From NCBI GenBank assembly GCA_037577475.1, contig CM075188.1, forward strand, positions 18,891,001 through 18,955,000: 64,000 nt of DNA, written 5' to 3'. Position numbers and translations under genes: made by a program. The notes below the pieces were generated by a model, which saw only the letters and a list, made by a program, of their open reading frames with translations, searched no databases and was not told the DNA's origin. This stretch comes from Chaunax sp. Z400 (taxonomy: Eukaryota > Chordata > Actinopteri > Lophiiformes > Chaunacidae). Positions 37,476 through 49,626 of the stretch are shown piece after piece. Numbering within the stretch: the first letter of the stretch is position 1; each line of letters opens with the position of its first letter.

Positions 37476-37632
37476 GAAGTGTGAGTCAGTGTAAACATGT
37501 AGGGATGTGAATGCATCATGTTTGTGTCAGTACAGACGTGTCCCTCCCCCCTGAACAGAACACACACAGCTGGCTAACCGGCATAAATAGGCTACTTTTT
37601 AGTGCCCCAGTGTATCCAAGCTATCTCTCTAT

Positions 37633-37700
37633 CACCCACACACATCCGCACACACACACACCTTCCACACCTATGAACAACACACTCACACATATGCACG
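37633..37700. repeat. Interrupted CA-rich repeat
   Basis: ACACACACATCCGCACACACACACACC and further CACAC strings continue loosely to about 37830. It explains the Cys/Val-rich minus-strand open frame. Confidence 0.85.
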
Positions 37701-39638
37701 TACAAGCATATGCACAGATATAAACACACAAATAACAAATATACATGCACAAATATCTGGTTCACAGCTATAAAGACACACATCCAGAAGCACAGTAAAA
37801 AAAAACACACACACATTATCTCAGGTATTGCAGCTTGTGTCTGTCCATCTGTACCACAGATAAAGTATTTTTTTTAAACTACATTCAGATGGCTTCCCAT
37901 CCTTCTCCTCTTTTGATAACCCTCAACTTTTTTTTTAATTTTTTTTAGAGTTGCAATAAATGAGAAAAGTTATTTTCTGTGGCTGCATGAAAGACTTTTC
38001 CCGGGTCAAGCGGCCATCCCTAAGGCATACTATATTTGACAGCCAAAGCATAAATGATGATAAACACTCTGCCCTAACTGTTGCCTGGAAACATGCATGG
38101 GTGGTAAAGCATGTTTTCAAGCTGCTGATCAGCAAACCAGGTACTCACTGGACTGTGATGGGCAGACATTAGACTATTCATGGCGGTCTGAGAATTATGG
38201 TCACCTGCGAGTAAATTTTGTGCATGTTTTATAAATCTGGTGCACTTGAAAGGAAGATTAAGGGGCTACATTAATGATATTACTATAATATATTATTATG
38301 ATAATAATGATATTTAATGAAGTACACAAAATTTACTACAGCATAAATAAGATATTACATACATTTTAGATTTTCAGATGACAGTAACCATGAGCTAGGA
38401 GACTGATGGTTAATGTTTATCAGTAGTAAGGTTGTCTGTTGTACACTGATAATAATAAAATTGCATTTGAGCTAGTGGATAACTGCGATGTTATATTAGA
38501 TAAATTATTCACCGCAAACAATGTTGCGTTCTCAAAATATGTTATTGTTAAATATAATGTTAATTATATTGATTTTAATATGTTAATATAATAATGTTAA
38601 TTGTTTTCTCTTATGCAGCTTGCACTGTCTCAGTGTGTGTGTGTGTGTTTGTGTGTGAGCGTGCACAAATATAACAGTGAGAAAAGGAGCAGAGACTGCA
38701 GATTATTCCAGAAAAATCACCTCAAGACAGAAAAAGTAAACCGGAAAAGTGGTTTGAGCATGTTCAATTTTTCTCTGATCAAGGGTTTGCATATTATTGT
38801 GGTCATCTGGATACTGTTTATGTAATTATTGTTAGATCAAACATGGAGTTAAAAACTCAACATGTCGGAAGGCATGGCACACACAGTATACATTAATCAC
38901 TTCACATATACACCAATAATCAGACTTGTCATAAGCCTTCGTCTCACAGTTGAAACTGTTCCATTAAATGCTAATGTGTTTTGATGTCTCCACTTTTCTT
39001 TCTTTTGCAAATCACCATTTTTAGGTTCATGAGCAGTTTGACAGCATGAAAGCAGAGGACACATAGAAAAAAATGTATTGAGATGAACTATCGTGGATTT
39101 GCTGTCCATGAACAGAATTCAGTCCCCGTTTTTTTTTTTTTCTGGGTCAATCATTGACAATAATTTCCAACATAGCTGAAAGAATGAACATTGACGCTGT
39201 ACTGTTTTTTTCAAACCAGGGGTTATTTTGAAATTTCACTTTTTATCTTCATGTTGTGATAAGGCTGTGCTTAAGTTCTGGTTAGGTTTAGGCACTAAAG
39301 AAATGGTTAGACGTACGGTAGGTGACGATCATGTATGGGCTTTAAATACCTGATTTTGTTGCCCCAAACACAGCTGTAAAACTCTCCCAACAGTTCATTC
39401 AAAGGTTACACTATGCTCGCCTCAAATCCATTTTAAAAACGCTATTAATAATGCCAATGGTGTCACAAAGAAGGCTAAAAGTTGCCTCAACAGCCGTTAA
39501 AATGAACCTATTTGGTTAGGTGAAGTGGCATCGAACAGTTGTCTCATTCACAGCCATGGCCAGGTGTCGTTCCACCTCCAATCTCCTTGAAATGTTGTGA
39601 TAGTATGAAACATTTGCTATTATGCCTATTTGGCTCAT
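37701..39638. other. Non-coding stretch, partly very AT-rich
   Basis: No gene seen. 38270-38330 and 38500-38600 consist largely of A and T (TAATATATTATTATGATAATAATG). A TG run lies at about 38633-38655 and a T13 run near 39129-39140. Confidence 0.5.
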
Positions 39639-39815
39639 CCGACGAGGTTATGTTTTCACTAGTGTCTGTTGGATTGTTTTTTGTTTGTCTGTCTGTTAGC
39701 AGGATCACACAAAAACTGCTTGACTTTTGGCAGGGAAGAGCCCATTCAATTTTGAAGCTGATCTAGATAAAGGTGCTGATTCTAGAATTTTTTAAAGACT
39801 TTTTTGAACAATGCA
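39639..39815 (+). repeat. Teleost dispersed repeat, family C copy 3
   Basis: GACGAGGTTATGTTTTCAC, then TTGTTTGTCTGTCTGTTAGCAGGATCAC, AAAAACTGCTTGAC, GAAGAGCCCATTCAATTTTG and TAGATAAAGGTGCTGATTC. Same order of blocks as at 20.65 kb. Confidence 0.7.
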
Positions 39816-39992
39816 TGGTCTCTTCTAACTGTTTTTGTCAATTATGTATGAACTACTTGACATTTTCTCTTGGCACTTCTAAGGATAGGTTGATAATTGG
39901 AATTCGGATTAGAGTATAATTTAGTTAAAGGGACTATTGGACCTTTGCAGAGGTAAGCGCTCTACTGACTGTCCTCATTTCTTAGAGGAAAA

Positions 39993-40880
39993 AGGTTGAC
40001 ATTCTGGGGAAACATGCTGAATCACATTTTTGCAGAGAGTTAGGTGGGAAGATGTATACCACCACTTAATTTTATTGTATGCATAAAACAAAGACGGTAC
40101 AATATACAAATCACTGAGGTTTAGAAATGCTTCTAGGTGGATTTTGTAATAGTTGGGTAGGACCAAGAATGCTGTTTCTCCCTTTTTCCAGTCTTTGTGC
40201 TCATCTAACCAGCTTCTGATTTATTTTACTTACTTTATTTGTTATGGTGCAGTTCAAAGATAGGACCCAAGCGCAGACAAGACCCAGAGACACGTAGCAG
40301 GGATTTAATAAAGAAAAAAACAAACACAAAAATACAAAATGCAAAATACAAAACCAAGGACAAAACTTGCACGGGGCAAAACAGGACAGCAGATAAAGGA
40401 AGGGCAAAACAGGACTTGGAAAGAATCACAGGGTTAGGAGGGAATAACGGACGAACTGACACGGAGGACAGAACCAAACAGACTTAAATACACAGAGCAA
40501 TGAGACAATGACACACAGGTGGAACAGGGAGGAGGAGAGAATCGGAGACAGGTGGAAACACTTGGACAATCACAAAGGAGGGAAAATGCAGAGAAGGGAA
40601 ACTCTTAAAGGGCAAAACATGAGGAGGATAAACTAATAAACTAACAAGACAGAGCAAACATACACAGGGAAAAACATAGAAGACTAAAACACAGAGAGAT
40701 GAACCATAAGGGTAAAACAGATCACAAGACAATAAGACAGGAAGTGAGAAGCATAAGACATGACATCGAGAACCAAACTTACATAATAAACAGGAAATGG
40801 CAACCTAAATACATAACCATGACACTATTAGAGTGATGTTGACATTTTCAGCTCAAATCACCAGAAAACAAGTATCCCGA
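39993..40880 (+). repeat. Family A copy 3, split by a later insertion
   Basis: The left part (39993-40239) has TTGACATTCTGGGGAAACATGC, CAGAGAGTTAGGTGGGAAGATG, GGTGGATTTTGT and CTTTTTCCAGTCTTTGTGCT. The right part (40825-40880) resumes with TAGAGTGATGTTGAC, AGAAAACAAGTATCCC and the family end. The two parts read continuously against the family order that I remember and against the copies at 6.8 and 11.4 kb, with a 585-bp element between them. Confidence 0.55.
40240..40824 (-). mobile_element. 585-bp TG...CA element, possible solo LTR
   Basis: Begins TGTTATGGTGCA and ends ATAACCATGACA, so the termini are short imperfect inverted repeats starting TG and ending CA. Flanking pentamers TTATT (40235-40239) and CTATT (40825-40829) match at four of five bases, fitting the size of an LTR target duplication. 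Read on the minus strand it has a TATTTAAG TATA-like box (plus 40483-40490) and, about 180 bases downstream, ATTAAA (plus 40304-40309) as a possible poly(A) signal, the order expected in an LTR. No internal coding region is present. A non-autonomous DNA element is the alternative. Confidence 0.55.
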
Positions 40881-43249
40881 TCTGGCTAATTCTTTAAATA
40901 CTGCCTTCATACATGTTTCAAAACATAAAATAACTTTTACCTGATTTGTTTGCCAAATGTTTAATAGGGAATTCCTAAAATTATAACTCCTCCTTATCCT
41001 TTAATGAAAATGTACATATGTCCATTGTAGGCTTCAAGCTTGCAGATCATACTTGTGAAGGATGCATACTGGACCATGATTGGCTGTTTAGTCCAAATCA
41101 TACTTGTGCATGCCTTCAATCTGGATTTAAGGTGAGCTCTCAGAAATTCAGCCTTCAAGTGTAAAACTCTACACATGCATCATGCTGCAGTGAAGCATAA
41201 ACATGTGAAACAATAATAAGCAAAACTCATTATTGAGTGGAGTGGGACTTTGATGACTGAGTAGAAGGCTTTCTTTCTGGTAATAACTGTTGCTATTATC
41301 AACAAAAAAAGTTTTGACCACTGTTAACACAGACATGATAAACGTATAACATAAGTTTTCTTTCTCTCCTCTGACTTTCAACTCCGGCCTCGCAGAAGGT
41401 TCTTCACTGTTCCATAAAGTCACATAAACATTGGTCCAACCAGATGTCTGCTAAGGCACAAAATCCCAAGCAGCTATAAATCTTGTCTGCCTCTATTTTG
41501 TCCTTGTTGTCAATCAAAGCCCCAACCAAGTGGGGACTCGTAACAGCATGAATACCTCCACACAGCCCTCAGCTTCTATTTTGCAGATTTTAAGTCTCCT
41601 CACTTGATGTGTTACTGTAAAGTTAATGGCCCCACTGCAACACTGGTTACAGCTCTCTGAAAACACACTGCTCTTCACTTGGACAGGAAGCCGTATTTTT
41701 CTTGGACATGAAACCCCCCCCCCCAATTAAAAGTGGGGTTTTGCAAACAGACAAGAAACGTTTGACAGTTTCTGCAGGACACACAACTCATCAGAGTTGA
41801 TCTTATTCAAACAGGTTAAAAAATCAGCGGGGTTTTACCCCACATTTCCTCCATCCAAAGAGGAATGTAAGGATGAAGATATACTTGCAGCCCATGAATT
41901 GTACGGTGTGGTCTAACTTGTTTATAGCTTTAGGCTTCTTTCCACCCCAACATTTCTTGATTTCTATGGTTCAGCTTTGTCTGTGTCACTTTGGAGTGTT
42001 TACATGAACCATTGTGGTCAACCATATTCACGTGTGCACACACACACCGCTGTTCCACAGAGCTTTCATCCTGACAAGGAGCTTGCAGGTTTCAACAGAA
42101 ACACAGAAAAGTGCATGTAAAAAAAAAAAAAATTAAATCAAGGTCACATATGAAGCAGATATAAATTATGGCCATCAAAAAAGCCAGAAACTGTTTCATA
42201 AATGCTAACATGGCTTGCAATACTGTCAAGAAATAAGAACTCTTGAAGTTTCTACTTTTCTGATTTGGTGCGTCACTCCATTTAAAAAAAAAACTTATAT
42301 ACTGCACATATTTATGTACACACATCTATATGAAAATGAGATTACTAGTGTTTGGACCATCTGGGCTATAAAAATCTTTTGTCCAAAAATAAAACTGCAT
42401 TTTGGGTCCTCCACTTCCACTCTAAATGTTGACACAGGCTTGGCGCCACAGTGCTGTTGGGTTTTCAGGCCACCTTTGTCTCTTTCCTCAACAGGCCTCG
42501 GGGGCTGAAGAGCGCTGTTTCCTTTGGGAGATGTCACCCTGTGGACATCACATGGAAAGAACTGCCATCAGTGAAGGGTCGAGGGAATCCTAGGCAAAGT
42601 GTGGCCCAGGTTAACATAAAAAAGTGCTACAATGCTGGCAGAAACTGTCTATACTGCACATGTGTACTGGTATTGTTGGAAATTTGGTGAATATAGCATG
42701 TGATGATTAAATCCTAGTTGTTTGGGCATGTTTTAAAGCTTGTCAAATTAAGATTCTTACATCAAAAAATAATAGAATGGTGGTTAATTGGTTGCTCATA
42801 GGGTCAAACCGACAAATAATTATGAGAACTCTGCAGCCTGTAGGTTTGTTTTTTAGCATTTCAGCTTGTTTTTACTGCCCACAACATTACTGTTTGGGAT
42901 CACTTTCTCATGGGGTCGTTTTCAGATGCAGCAGGCAGCTGTTTTCAGCAAAAAGGTCCAATAACCTCAATGCACACATTGTCCAAACAGCAGAACCAAA
43001 TGCCAGACAGTCTAAGTAAACAACTTTATGCTAAACTTAGTGGAGCATTTGACTTCTAAACACCAAAATATGTCTCGGTGGAGACCAAAATGCGGGTTAA
43101 TTTTTTTAAAATTATAAATCAATGAATTATTAAACAGAATTATTTGATTTGCATGGATGAATCAGGCACAAACACAGCTTTAATTGAATGCTAATTAGAT
43201 ATGTGAATAGGCAACTGTGTAGTCTTTTCCATCTGTACAGAGGTGTTTA
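40881..43249. other. Non-coding stretch
   Basis: No gene seen. Contains C11 at 41714-41724 and A14 at 42119-42132. A moderately GC-rich patch at 42430-42610 contains no supportable exon. Confidence 0.5.
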
Positions 43250-43972
43250 ATATATGTTTTATGTTTTCATGCTGGCTCGCTGCATAAATAATTTCCACTT
43301 GTGGGACAATAAAGGTCTGAACCAACCTGGTTTCATTCCCAGATCATACACAGAGGAAACTGGGGTAAATGAAAATCCTCATTATTGCTCTGAGGATAGA
43401 TTTGGACAATTTCTGCCTGCTCATGGAAATCCAGCTCAACATGTACCCAGTATTAAGAACCTTAAGAGTTACTTTAGATCAAAACCACTTCCAAGCTAAA
43501 AGCATGACCAAATCTCCTTTATTTCAGCTTCCCCTCATTGGCTGCCCGTCCATTCTAAAATTTATTCTTGACTTTCAAGGCCATGCATGATTTGATGCCA
43601 AGCTACCTGCCTGAGATTCTAAATCATTACTCTCCAGGTAGTAGCCTGAGCTCCTCCAATAAAGCCCTATTACCTATTTCTCAGTGAAGACTAAAGACCA
43701 GGGTTGATAGGGCTTTACTTAATTTGGCTCCAATAATTTGGCTTTGGAATAGCTTACCAAAGGAACACAGGTTAAAAAAATGATTTCCCATTTTTTAAAA
43801 TTGTCTCTCAAAACTTACTTTTACCATTTAGTTTTCTCTTAAGAATTTTATGTTACCTATTTTATTTTAGTCATTATTGTGCATTTCTTGTTGACTGTGA
43901 GTTTGTATTCTAGTGTTCTCCAGTATTCTTTTTTTGTCTTGCCTGTGGACAACTTTATAACAGTTGTTTTAA

Positions 43973-44011
<39 letters not shown>
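43250..44011 (+). mobile_element. L2 LINE 3' end, internally deleted, plus strand
   Basis: Reading frames in order give a degenerate NLRVTLDQ block (about 43455-43485), then HWLPV (about 43535), then an open stretch with FLTFKAMHDLMPSYLPEIL (from about 43568), then LAPIIWLWNSLPKE (about 43720-43765), all in the order of the L2 ORF2 C-terminus. The 80-100 residues normally between the first two blocks are missing. Several frameshifts and stops are present. The copy ends in about 13 ATT units (43971-44011), the usual L2 terminal microsatellite. It is more decayed than the copy at 22.9-24.1 kb. Confidence 0.82.
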
Positions 44012-45960
44012 GTTCACGTTATCAGCTTTATAAGGTGATGGTATGCCAGTGGTATTTTAATGCTTGTTATGTATTCCTCATGTGGCTAAAACATCTAGAA
44101 AGTGTAGGGTTTGAATGCATGACCTCTACTAGTATATCTTACCAGATTTGTTGGGGACAGACACCTGCACTGAAAAATGAAACTTGAAGGGTTTCAGGGA
44201 GTCAGTTTATGACCTTAAGCCATAAAACACCAATATGCAAGTGCATGTTATTTATTTATTGTGACAGCTCAAGACTTTGCAGTAAACAAGATGATTGCTG
44301 TCCAAGTACATTAGCCTTTTTCCTATGTAAATATCTTTTCATTTCATCTTTATTTCATCACAGAATCAAAACGCCATCAAAATGCCTTCTGCATGATTTT
44401 ACAACTGTCATGGAAAGCCTTAAAAAGCAGTCATATTAAGTTTTGCCATCTGCAAATGACGACTGTGACTGGCCCCAGACAAAAATACAAAAATGTGGAA
44501 AAAAACAGTTCTCCTAAGTAAGGTTGTAAAACCTCAGCTTTCACATGGCATTTTGTGAGATGACATTATTCTTTAATGTCAGTGATAATCCTTATCATCT
44601 TATTAAATTCCTAAATTGTGTTTAAGGAGTAGAGAATCTCTCAGACCTCTGGTCAGCCATCACTGCCCAATTTAGACTTTAAATGGTATATTTCTAATTT
44701 TTATTTTACGTTTATATGCTTAGGCCTACCATTAGAACATTAAAATGTATTCTTGACATATGAACTGTTCATATTCTTCACATGAATGCCACAGAGGACC
44801 AAGAACTATATGGAGTCATGTGGCTTCTGCAATCATTATACAGCATCATTCCCCAAGGACCTACACTTTAAAAAACGGTTTTCTGTTTAAATTTAGTATG
44901 AAACGTTAACACTTACAACATGCCTATATTTCTGCCTGTAAAACATCCCCTCTCCATCAACTGCCAACTTCACTTGCACGACAAATATATCCCTCCCTCA
45001 TGAGTTTTATACCCCCAAAGTTTACCAGTCGTAACTGCCCAGTCACATTATGTATGTGAGAAATTGATGGACATCGAGGCTCCTCTGTGGCCCCAGGGGC
45101 CTGAGATTGGTCAGGTCACCCTTCCTCTCTTCGCCGTTGCATGTTGTCCAAGCTTACTTCCTGACATCAGATCTAAGTGTGATATACTGGACCTTCTCCT
45201 TTGTCCCAGAACCTGCTGTTTTTGGAGCCGCACCACCACCCCCCTCCCCCTGCAGTGATCTAATCAGACCAATGCTGACTCTGTAGTGAAATAGTGGGTT
45301 TAGCGCCAACATATATATTGTACAGTCCCCTCATGGCTGTACACTGGCTGTGACCTGGCCATGGGACGTCTGCATCCTGCAGTGATTTCTTTGAGGGAGA
45401 AAAGAAAACTACGTGTGTCTGAGCGCAGATTTTTCTAGTGTGTACAGAGGCGGCAGTTAGGGATGGACTGCAAGAAATAGCCAAAACATCCTCAGGTACA
45501 CAGAGAAATAAGCAAGATTCAGATACAGGCAAGATCATCAAAGAGTCATTCCAGGATGTAAGAAAGAGTGAAAGGAAAGAGGGAGAAGGAGGCAGTGAGG
45601 GGCTTCTGAAATCCCTCCAGCCTGGTTGCACACAGCGAGAGCTTGACCTGAAAAGAAGGATACTTGCCTTTCAAGGATGAAAGGGTGGCAAGGCTCAAAG
45701 TGAACTGCGTTCCCAGGTGTTCACGCACTGCCTCGAAGGAATGACTCAGCATGATGTTTGCAGCAAAAAACATAGCAGGAGGGAGGGAGGAGTTTGCCTC
45801 TTGTCATGTGTTTTAATTAAAAAAGCTGCTTTAGGTCTTGCTATGGTCATATTTTCCCCGCAGAGCATAGGTGCAGAGTGTTGAGGGAGCATGTTTTTGA
45901 ATGAATTTGAACTTATCTCTCATGCTAAAGCTCTAGTATCAGCCTGCTGAGCCCTGGTTG
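44012..45960. other. Non-coding stretch
   Basis: No gene seen. A C-rich run ACCACCACCCCCCTCCCCC lies near 45231-45251. Overlapping open frames of 75-123 codons at 45.26-45.77 kb lie on both strands and none has a domain. Confidence 0.5.
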
Positions 45961-46160
45961 TTACTATTTTCTGCTTCTCTCCACAGATCCACTGCGTCTC
46001 CGGCGATCACTGCGGTCCATCTCCAGCGGTCACTGAGAACAAAGGGAAATGGCAGACAAACAACATCAACTATAATTTTTCATTTCAAAAGCAGAAATCT
46101 GTAAAAGACTGAAGGTTTCCAGGAATGTACCTTTCTGTTTTGACATCTTCAATAAAATGG
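45961..46160 (+). other. Possible terminal exon with poly(A) signal
   Basis: A pyrimidine tract TTCTGCTTCTCTCCACAG ends at 45986, a textbook acceptor. The next 50 bases carry an unusual density of CpGs (GCGTC, CCGGCG, GCGGTC, GCGGTC) and a partial internal duplication of CACTGCG...TCTCC. All three frames stop within about 16-43 codons: the frame giving DPLRLRRSLRSISSGH stops first, and another stays open to the TGA near 46111. AATAAA lies at 46151-46156, with T- and GT-rich sequence some 60-110 bases downstream. It could be a last exon of an unseen upstream gene, a lncRNA exon, or chance. No donor-acceptor partner can be named. Confidence 0.25.
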
Positions 46161-47860
46161 TAATCATATGCTCCCTCCATCTGGATCCAGTTGCCAGTCT
46201 GCGCCAGAGGTAGACGTGTCAGTTTTTATTATTATTTTCCCTCTGTGATGTTTAGGTCTGGTCGCAGATGAAGGAAGGTCACTTGGCATACCTTGCGTGC
46301 TCTCCTGTAATTATGGAGTCACTTGTTGAAGGTCACCTAATATGGCTTCACAGGGCAAAGTGTTGCTAGGCAGGGTCAATAAATAAAAAAAAATGTCTAC
46401 TACCACCACATCCGAAAAAGTACAAGAGACAATATTTTTTTTTTCCATAGTGGGATTTATATTTCAATAAGACTGGTTGTTTGTGATTTCATAAATATGA
46501 CATAGCACATACATCCACTGGCAGACTCCTTGTTTCATTATTAATGCATCTGAGTAAACATGTAATGTTATATGTATGTTTAGGCTCAGAAAAGGAAAGT
46601 TGCCTGTTAAAAACCCTTCCAGCCCACCCCCCAAAAAACAAAATTAACAAAGATCATCCATAAAGGACATTAGTGAAAAAATTACTGCAATGATTTTTTA
46701 TTTTTTTTTCTTGTATGCATTCATGATGTGATGGAGTCTGCGTAATTACATTTGGGAGTCAGCCATTTTCTTTTGTTAGATGATGCACTCAGCAGGAGAG
46801 GCATATTCCAGTGACAAGGCTGTCTGCCAGCCTGCTAACCTCATGATTGTTTCCAGACAAGTGTAGTTGCCCTCTGGACAGCATGCCTCTCAGTTCTAGA
46901 ATAATGACCAATTACCAGGAGGCAGTTTGCTGAAAGGATGCAGCCAGGAACTACATCTGCCTTCAAACAGGCCCCAGATCCAAACATGTGCTCTGTAACA
47001 AACTTCCTTCAGAGATGAAATGAATTCAAAAGAACCTAAACCGCTGTCAGACCATCATGTGACTATGAGTAGCATGAGAACTGGGTTATTTCTTCTAGTA
47101 AACATTGTTTACTTGGATGGAATGAAGAAATGGTTGATGAAAGTTGGTTGACAGAAATGAAGTGTAGTGTGTGTATATAATTCAATGCACTCATTTTCTA
47201 TCTTTGTCTCAATTTAGTCAAAACGTGTGAAATAAAACATGACGTGTGCAGTAAACAACAATGTGGCTACACATACACAAAGGGAAATTTGAAGTTTCAT
47301 TCTTAAATGGCACATCGAGGAAGCATCAATGGAAAACAATGTTTTTTTTGTGATGATTTGGATATTTTTGTTGTAATAAGACATTTTACTCCACAGTTGC
47401 TTGCACACAGACAAGACTCCCTTCAACAGACAGCATGCAAAAAGAAATAATGACAAGAAAGCATTAGGGGTTCCAACCAGCGTCTTTTGTCAGTGTGTCA
47501 ACACCAGCAGCTCAACATATCGCCTGAAACAGACCTGCTGCTATAACAACCCCCTTGAAAGCACAAGACAGTGTCAAAACCCAAAAAAAAATATATACAT
47601 ACATATTTGAGCAGGATACTGAAGGAAAAACAACAACCTCTTTCAGCCCTGTGTGTTCTCTGGTTAAGTGGTCACCGCTGGAACACCAACAGATGTTTTT
47701 CTGGTTCTTTGATAAATGTAGATATTTTCTGGAAGCTATAAAAACAGTACATGCAAACAGCACAGATATGAATCAAGAACAAGCCATTCCAACAATCCAC
47801 CACTGTAACTAAAAATCCTATTAAAGTGAAGGAAAATAATTGTTAATACTGGAAAGGTAG
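46161..47860. other. Non-coding stretch
   Basis: No gene seen. T-rich runs near 46433-46444 and 46700-46712, and a short A9 run near 47582. Confidence 0.5.
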
Positions 47861-47890
47861 TAGAGCGCATTCCTCCACCAAGGCCTAACA
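47861..47890 (-). repeat. Family C end fragment, minus strand
   Basis: TAGAGCGCATTCCTCCACCAAGGCC is the reverse complement of the GGCCTTGGCGGAGGT...GCGCTCT end seen at 63.26 kb. Only this end is readable. Confidence 0.5.
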
Positions 47891-47942
47891 GTCCCCTCCA
47901 AAATCAAACTCTTAGTCCTGTAATTATTGGTGTTAGTTGCAG

Positions 47943-48024
47943 GTTTTTTTGTTTTGTTTATTTTTTTGTTTTTTGTTTTTCTCTTCTTTTTTTCTTCTTT
48001 TCTCTTTATTTTTTCTTTTTTTTA
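47943..48024. repeat. T-rich low-complexity tract
   Basis: About 80 bases nearly all T with scattered G and C, followed by TATGCAGG, which mimics a splice acceptor. The 110-codon plus-strand open frame starting at 47937 (Phe/Leu-rich at its start) is a product of this tract. Confidence 0.85.
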
Positions 48025-49204
48025 TGCAGGTTTCTAGCCCTAATTGTTACCTTAAAGTAGCTGGGAAGAGACTACCCCATATGAAAATATATGTAAATCA
48101 GATGGATCTAGATTTTTGTTGGGGCCTGCTCCAAACTGCACACATCACCAATACATTAAGATATAAGAGAATGTTGAAAAACAACATGTTGAAGAAAGTG
48201 AATATTCCCCTTTATGACAGATGTGGTAATAATATACATAATCTGATGACAACATTACCATGTGGATAATGTTAATGTAATAATAATAATAAATAATGAG
48301 ATAATTGCAAAGGTTGGGAAAGATGTATTTTCTGTTCAAACTTATCTAGATGTGACTATGCAAAACAACAAGCCATTTGACCTCACTTTATTAGCCTGTG
48401 TGTCATTAAGATGACTTGAAATGCTGTGTATCTCGTGTCAACAGGATCCAATGCCGTCACCACAGCTGCTTCCTCTTATGGCTGATACGGAGCAGGTGGC
48501 GACATGATGTTCCGGTGGCCAGATACAGATATTATTTATCATCATGGTGAAACTCTTAACCTGGTTCCCTTAAATACATGACAGGTTCACTTCCCAATGC
48601 ACATACTTGAGATATGAAAATGATTTAGGCTTATTTATCCTGTAATTTGTAAACATTTTAAAATATTATACATACTGTTTGCCAAAGGCCAAAACACAAC
48701 TGAACAAATGAAGATCCGTACTAATTAAAATCATATACATATGCTGTGACTCACAAGCAGCACTTCTCACAAATCCAATCTCAGAGCGGTAGTAAAGGTC
48801 AGAGCTCATGGCCACCAAACTTTGAAAATCTGTGTCTCGTGAAATCATTACGTCCATCTGGATGCTGCTGTAAACCTCAAAATATTATTCATGTTTTAGA
48901 TGGCACCTTTCCACATTTATAATATCTGCAATTTTCTTTTCATACAGTCGTGCCTATGTGCTCCTTTTTACCACAAATGTGTAACAATTAGGAGTCTCCT
49001 TTAATCTCTTGATTAGGTGGTGTTGTGATAGTGTATATCTGTGGAAAATGATGATTGATTGATTCCTCTGATGCATTTGTGAGAATCCAAACACCCCATT
49101 TCCACCGGTGATGTCACAATGTTGAAACAAGGTGCAGAGGCCACTGAGTGCATCAGAGAGGCCCACTGTAATTCAACGCATACTTTACAACTAGTCAGCA
49201 TGGC
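48025..49204. other. Non-coding stretch
   Basis: No gene seen. A short AAT array is at 48277-48298. Confidence 0.5.
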
Positions 49205-49435
49205 TCAATATGATCCTTTAGTGTTTCTTAACAGAATTAAGATAAAGTCCTGGAGATCATATGTTTTGAATTCAGACAGCTCCCATTTCAATCAACTAAT
49301 TGTGCCTGCACCTTTCATTGAGGATTTTGTTTCCTCTATTTACGATAATAATGGGCCGTCGAGTGTTCAAAATTTGGAAATCGAGCAATATAGCCTAGGG
49401 GTGACTTTAAACCTCCACCTTCACATGCATGTGTA
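49205..49435 (+). mobile_element. L2-like RT scrap, plus strand
   Basis: One open plus frame contains YVLNSDSSHF and then SVQNLEIEQYSLGVTLNLHL. The spacing between these and the LGVTL block resembles the LINE L2 segment between the catalytic box and the thumb. The similarity is short and from memory. No 3' tail is present. Confidence 0.35.
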
Positions 49436-49541
49436 GCTCTGGTCCTCTGATTATTCTCCACAGCTCTTGCTGCATCCATACTGGAACCCAGAAAAAAGAA
49501 ACTTCAGCAAAATAGACGGCATGCTGATTTTCTCCATTATT

Positions 49542-49542
<1 letters not shown>

Positions 49543-49625
<83 letters not shown>
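49543..49625. repeat. AT dinucleotide microsatellite, about 83 bp
   Basis: Uninterrupted alternating TA over about 41 units. It is self-complementary, so it can extrude a cruciform. It is often collapsed or mis-sized in assemblies. Confidence 0.97.

Positions 49626-49626
<1 letters not shown>

Noticed and set aside
47937..48050. Very strong polypyrimidine tract plus CAG as a splice acceptor
   Set aside because: The T tract is far longer than a normal acceptor tract, and the sequence after it does not look like an exon in any frame.
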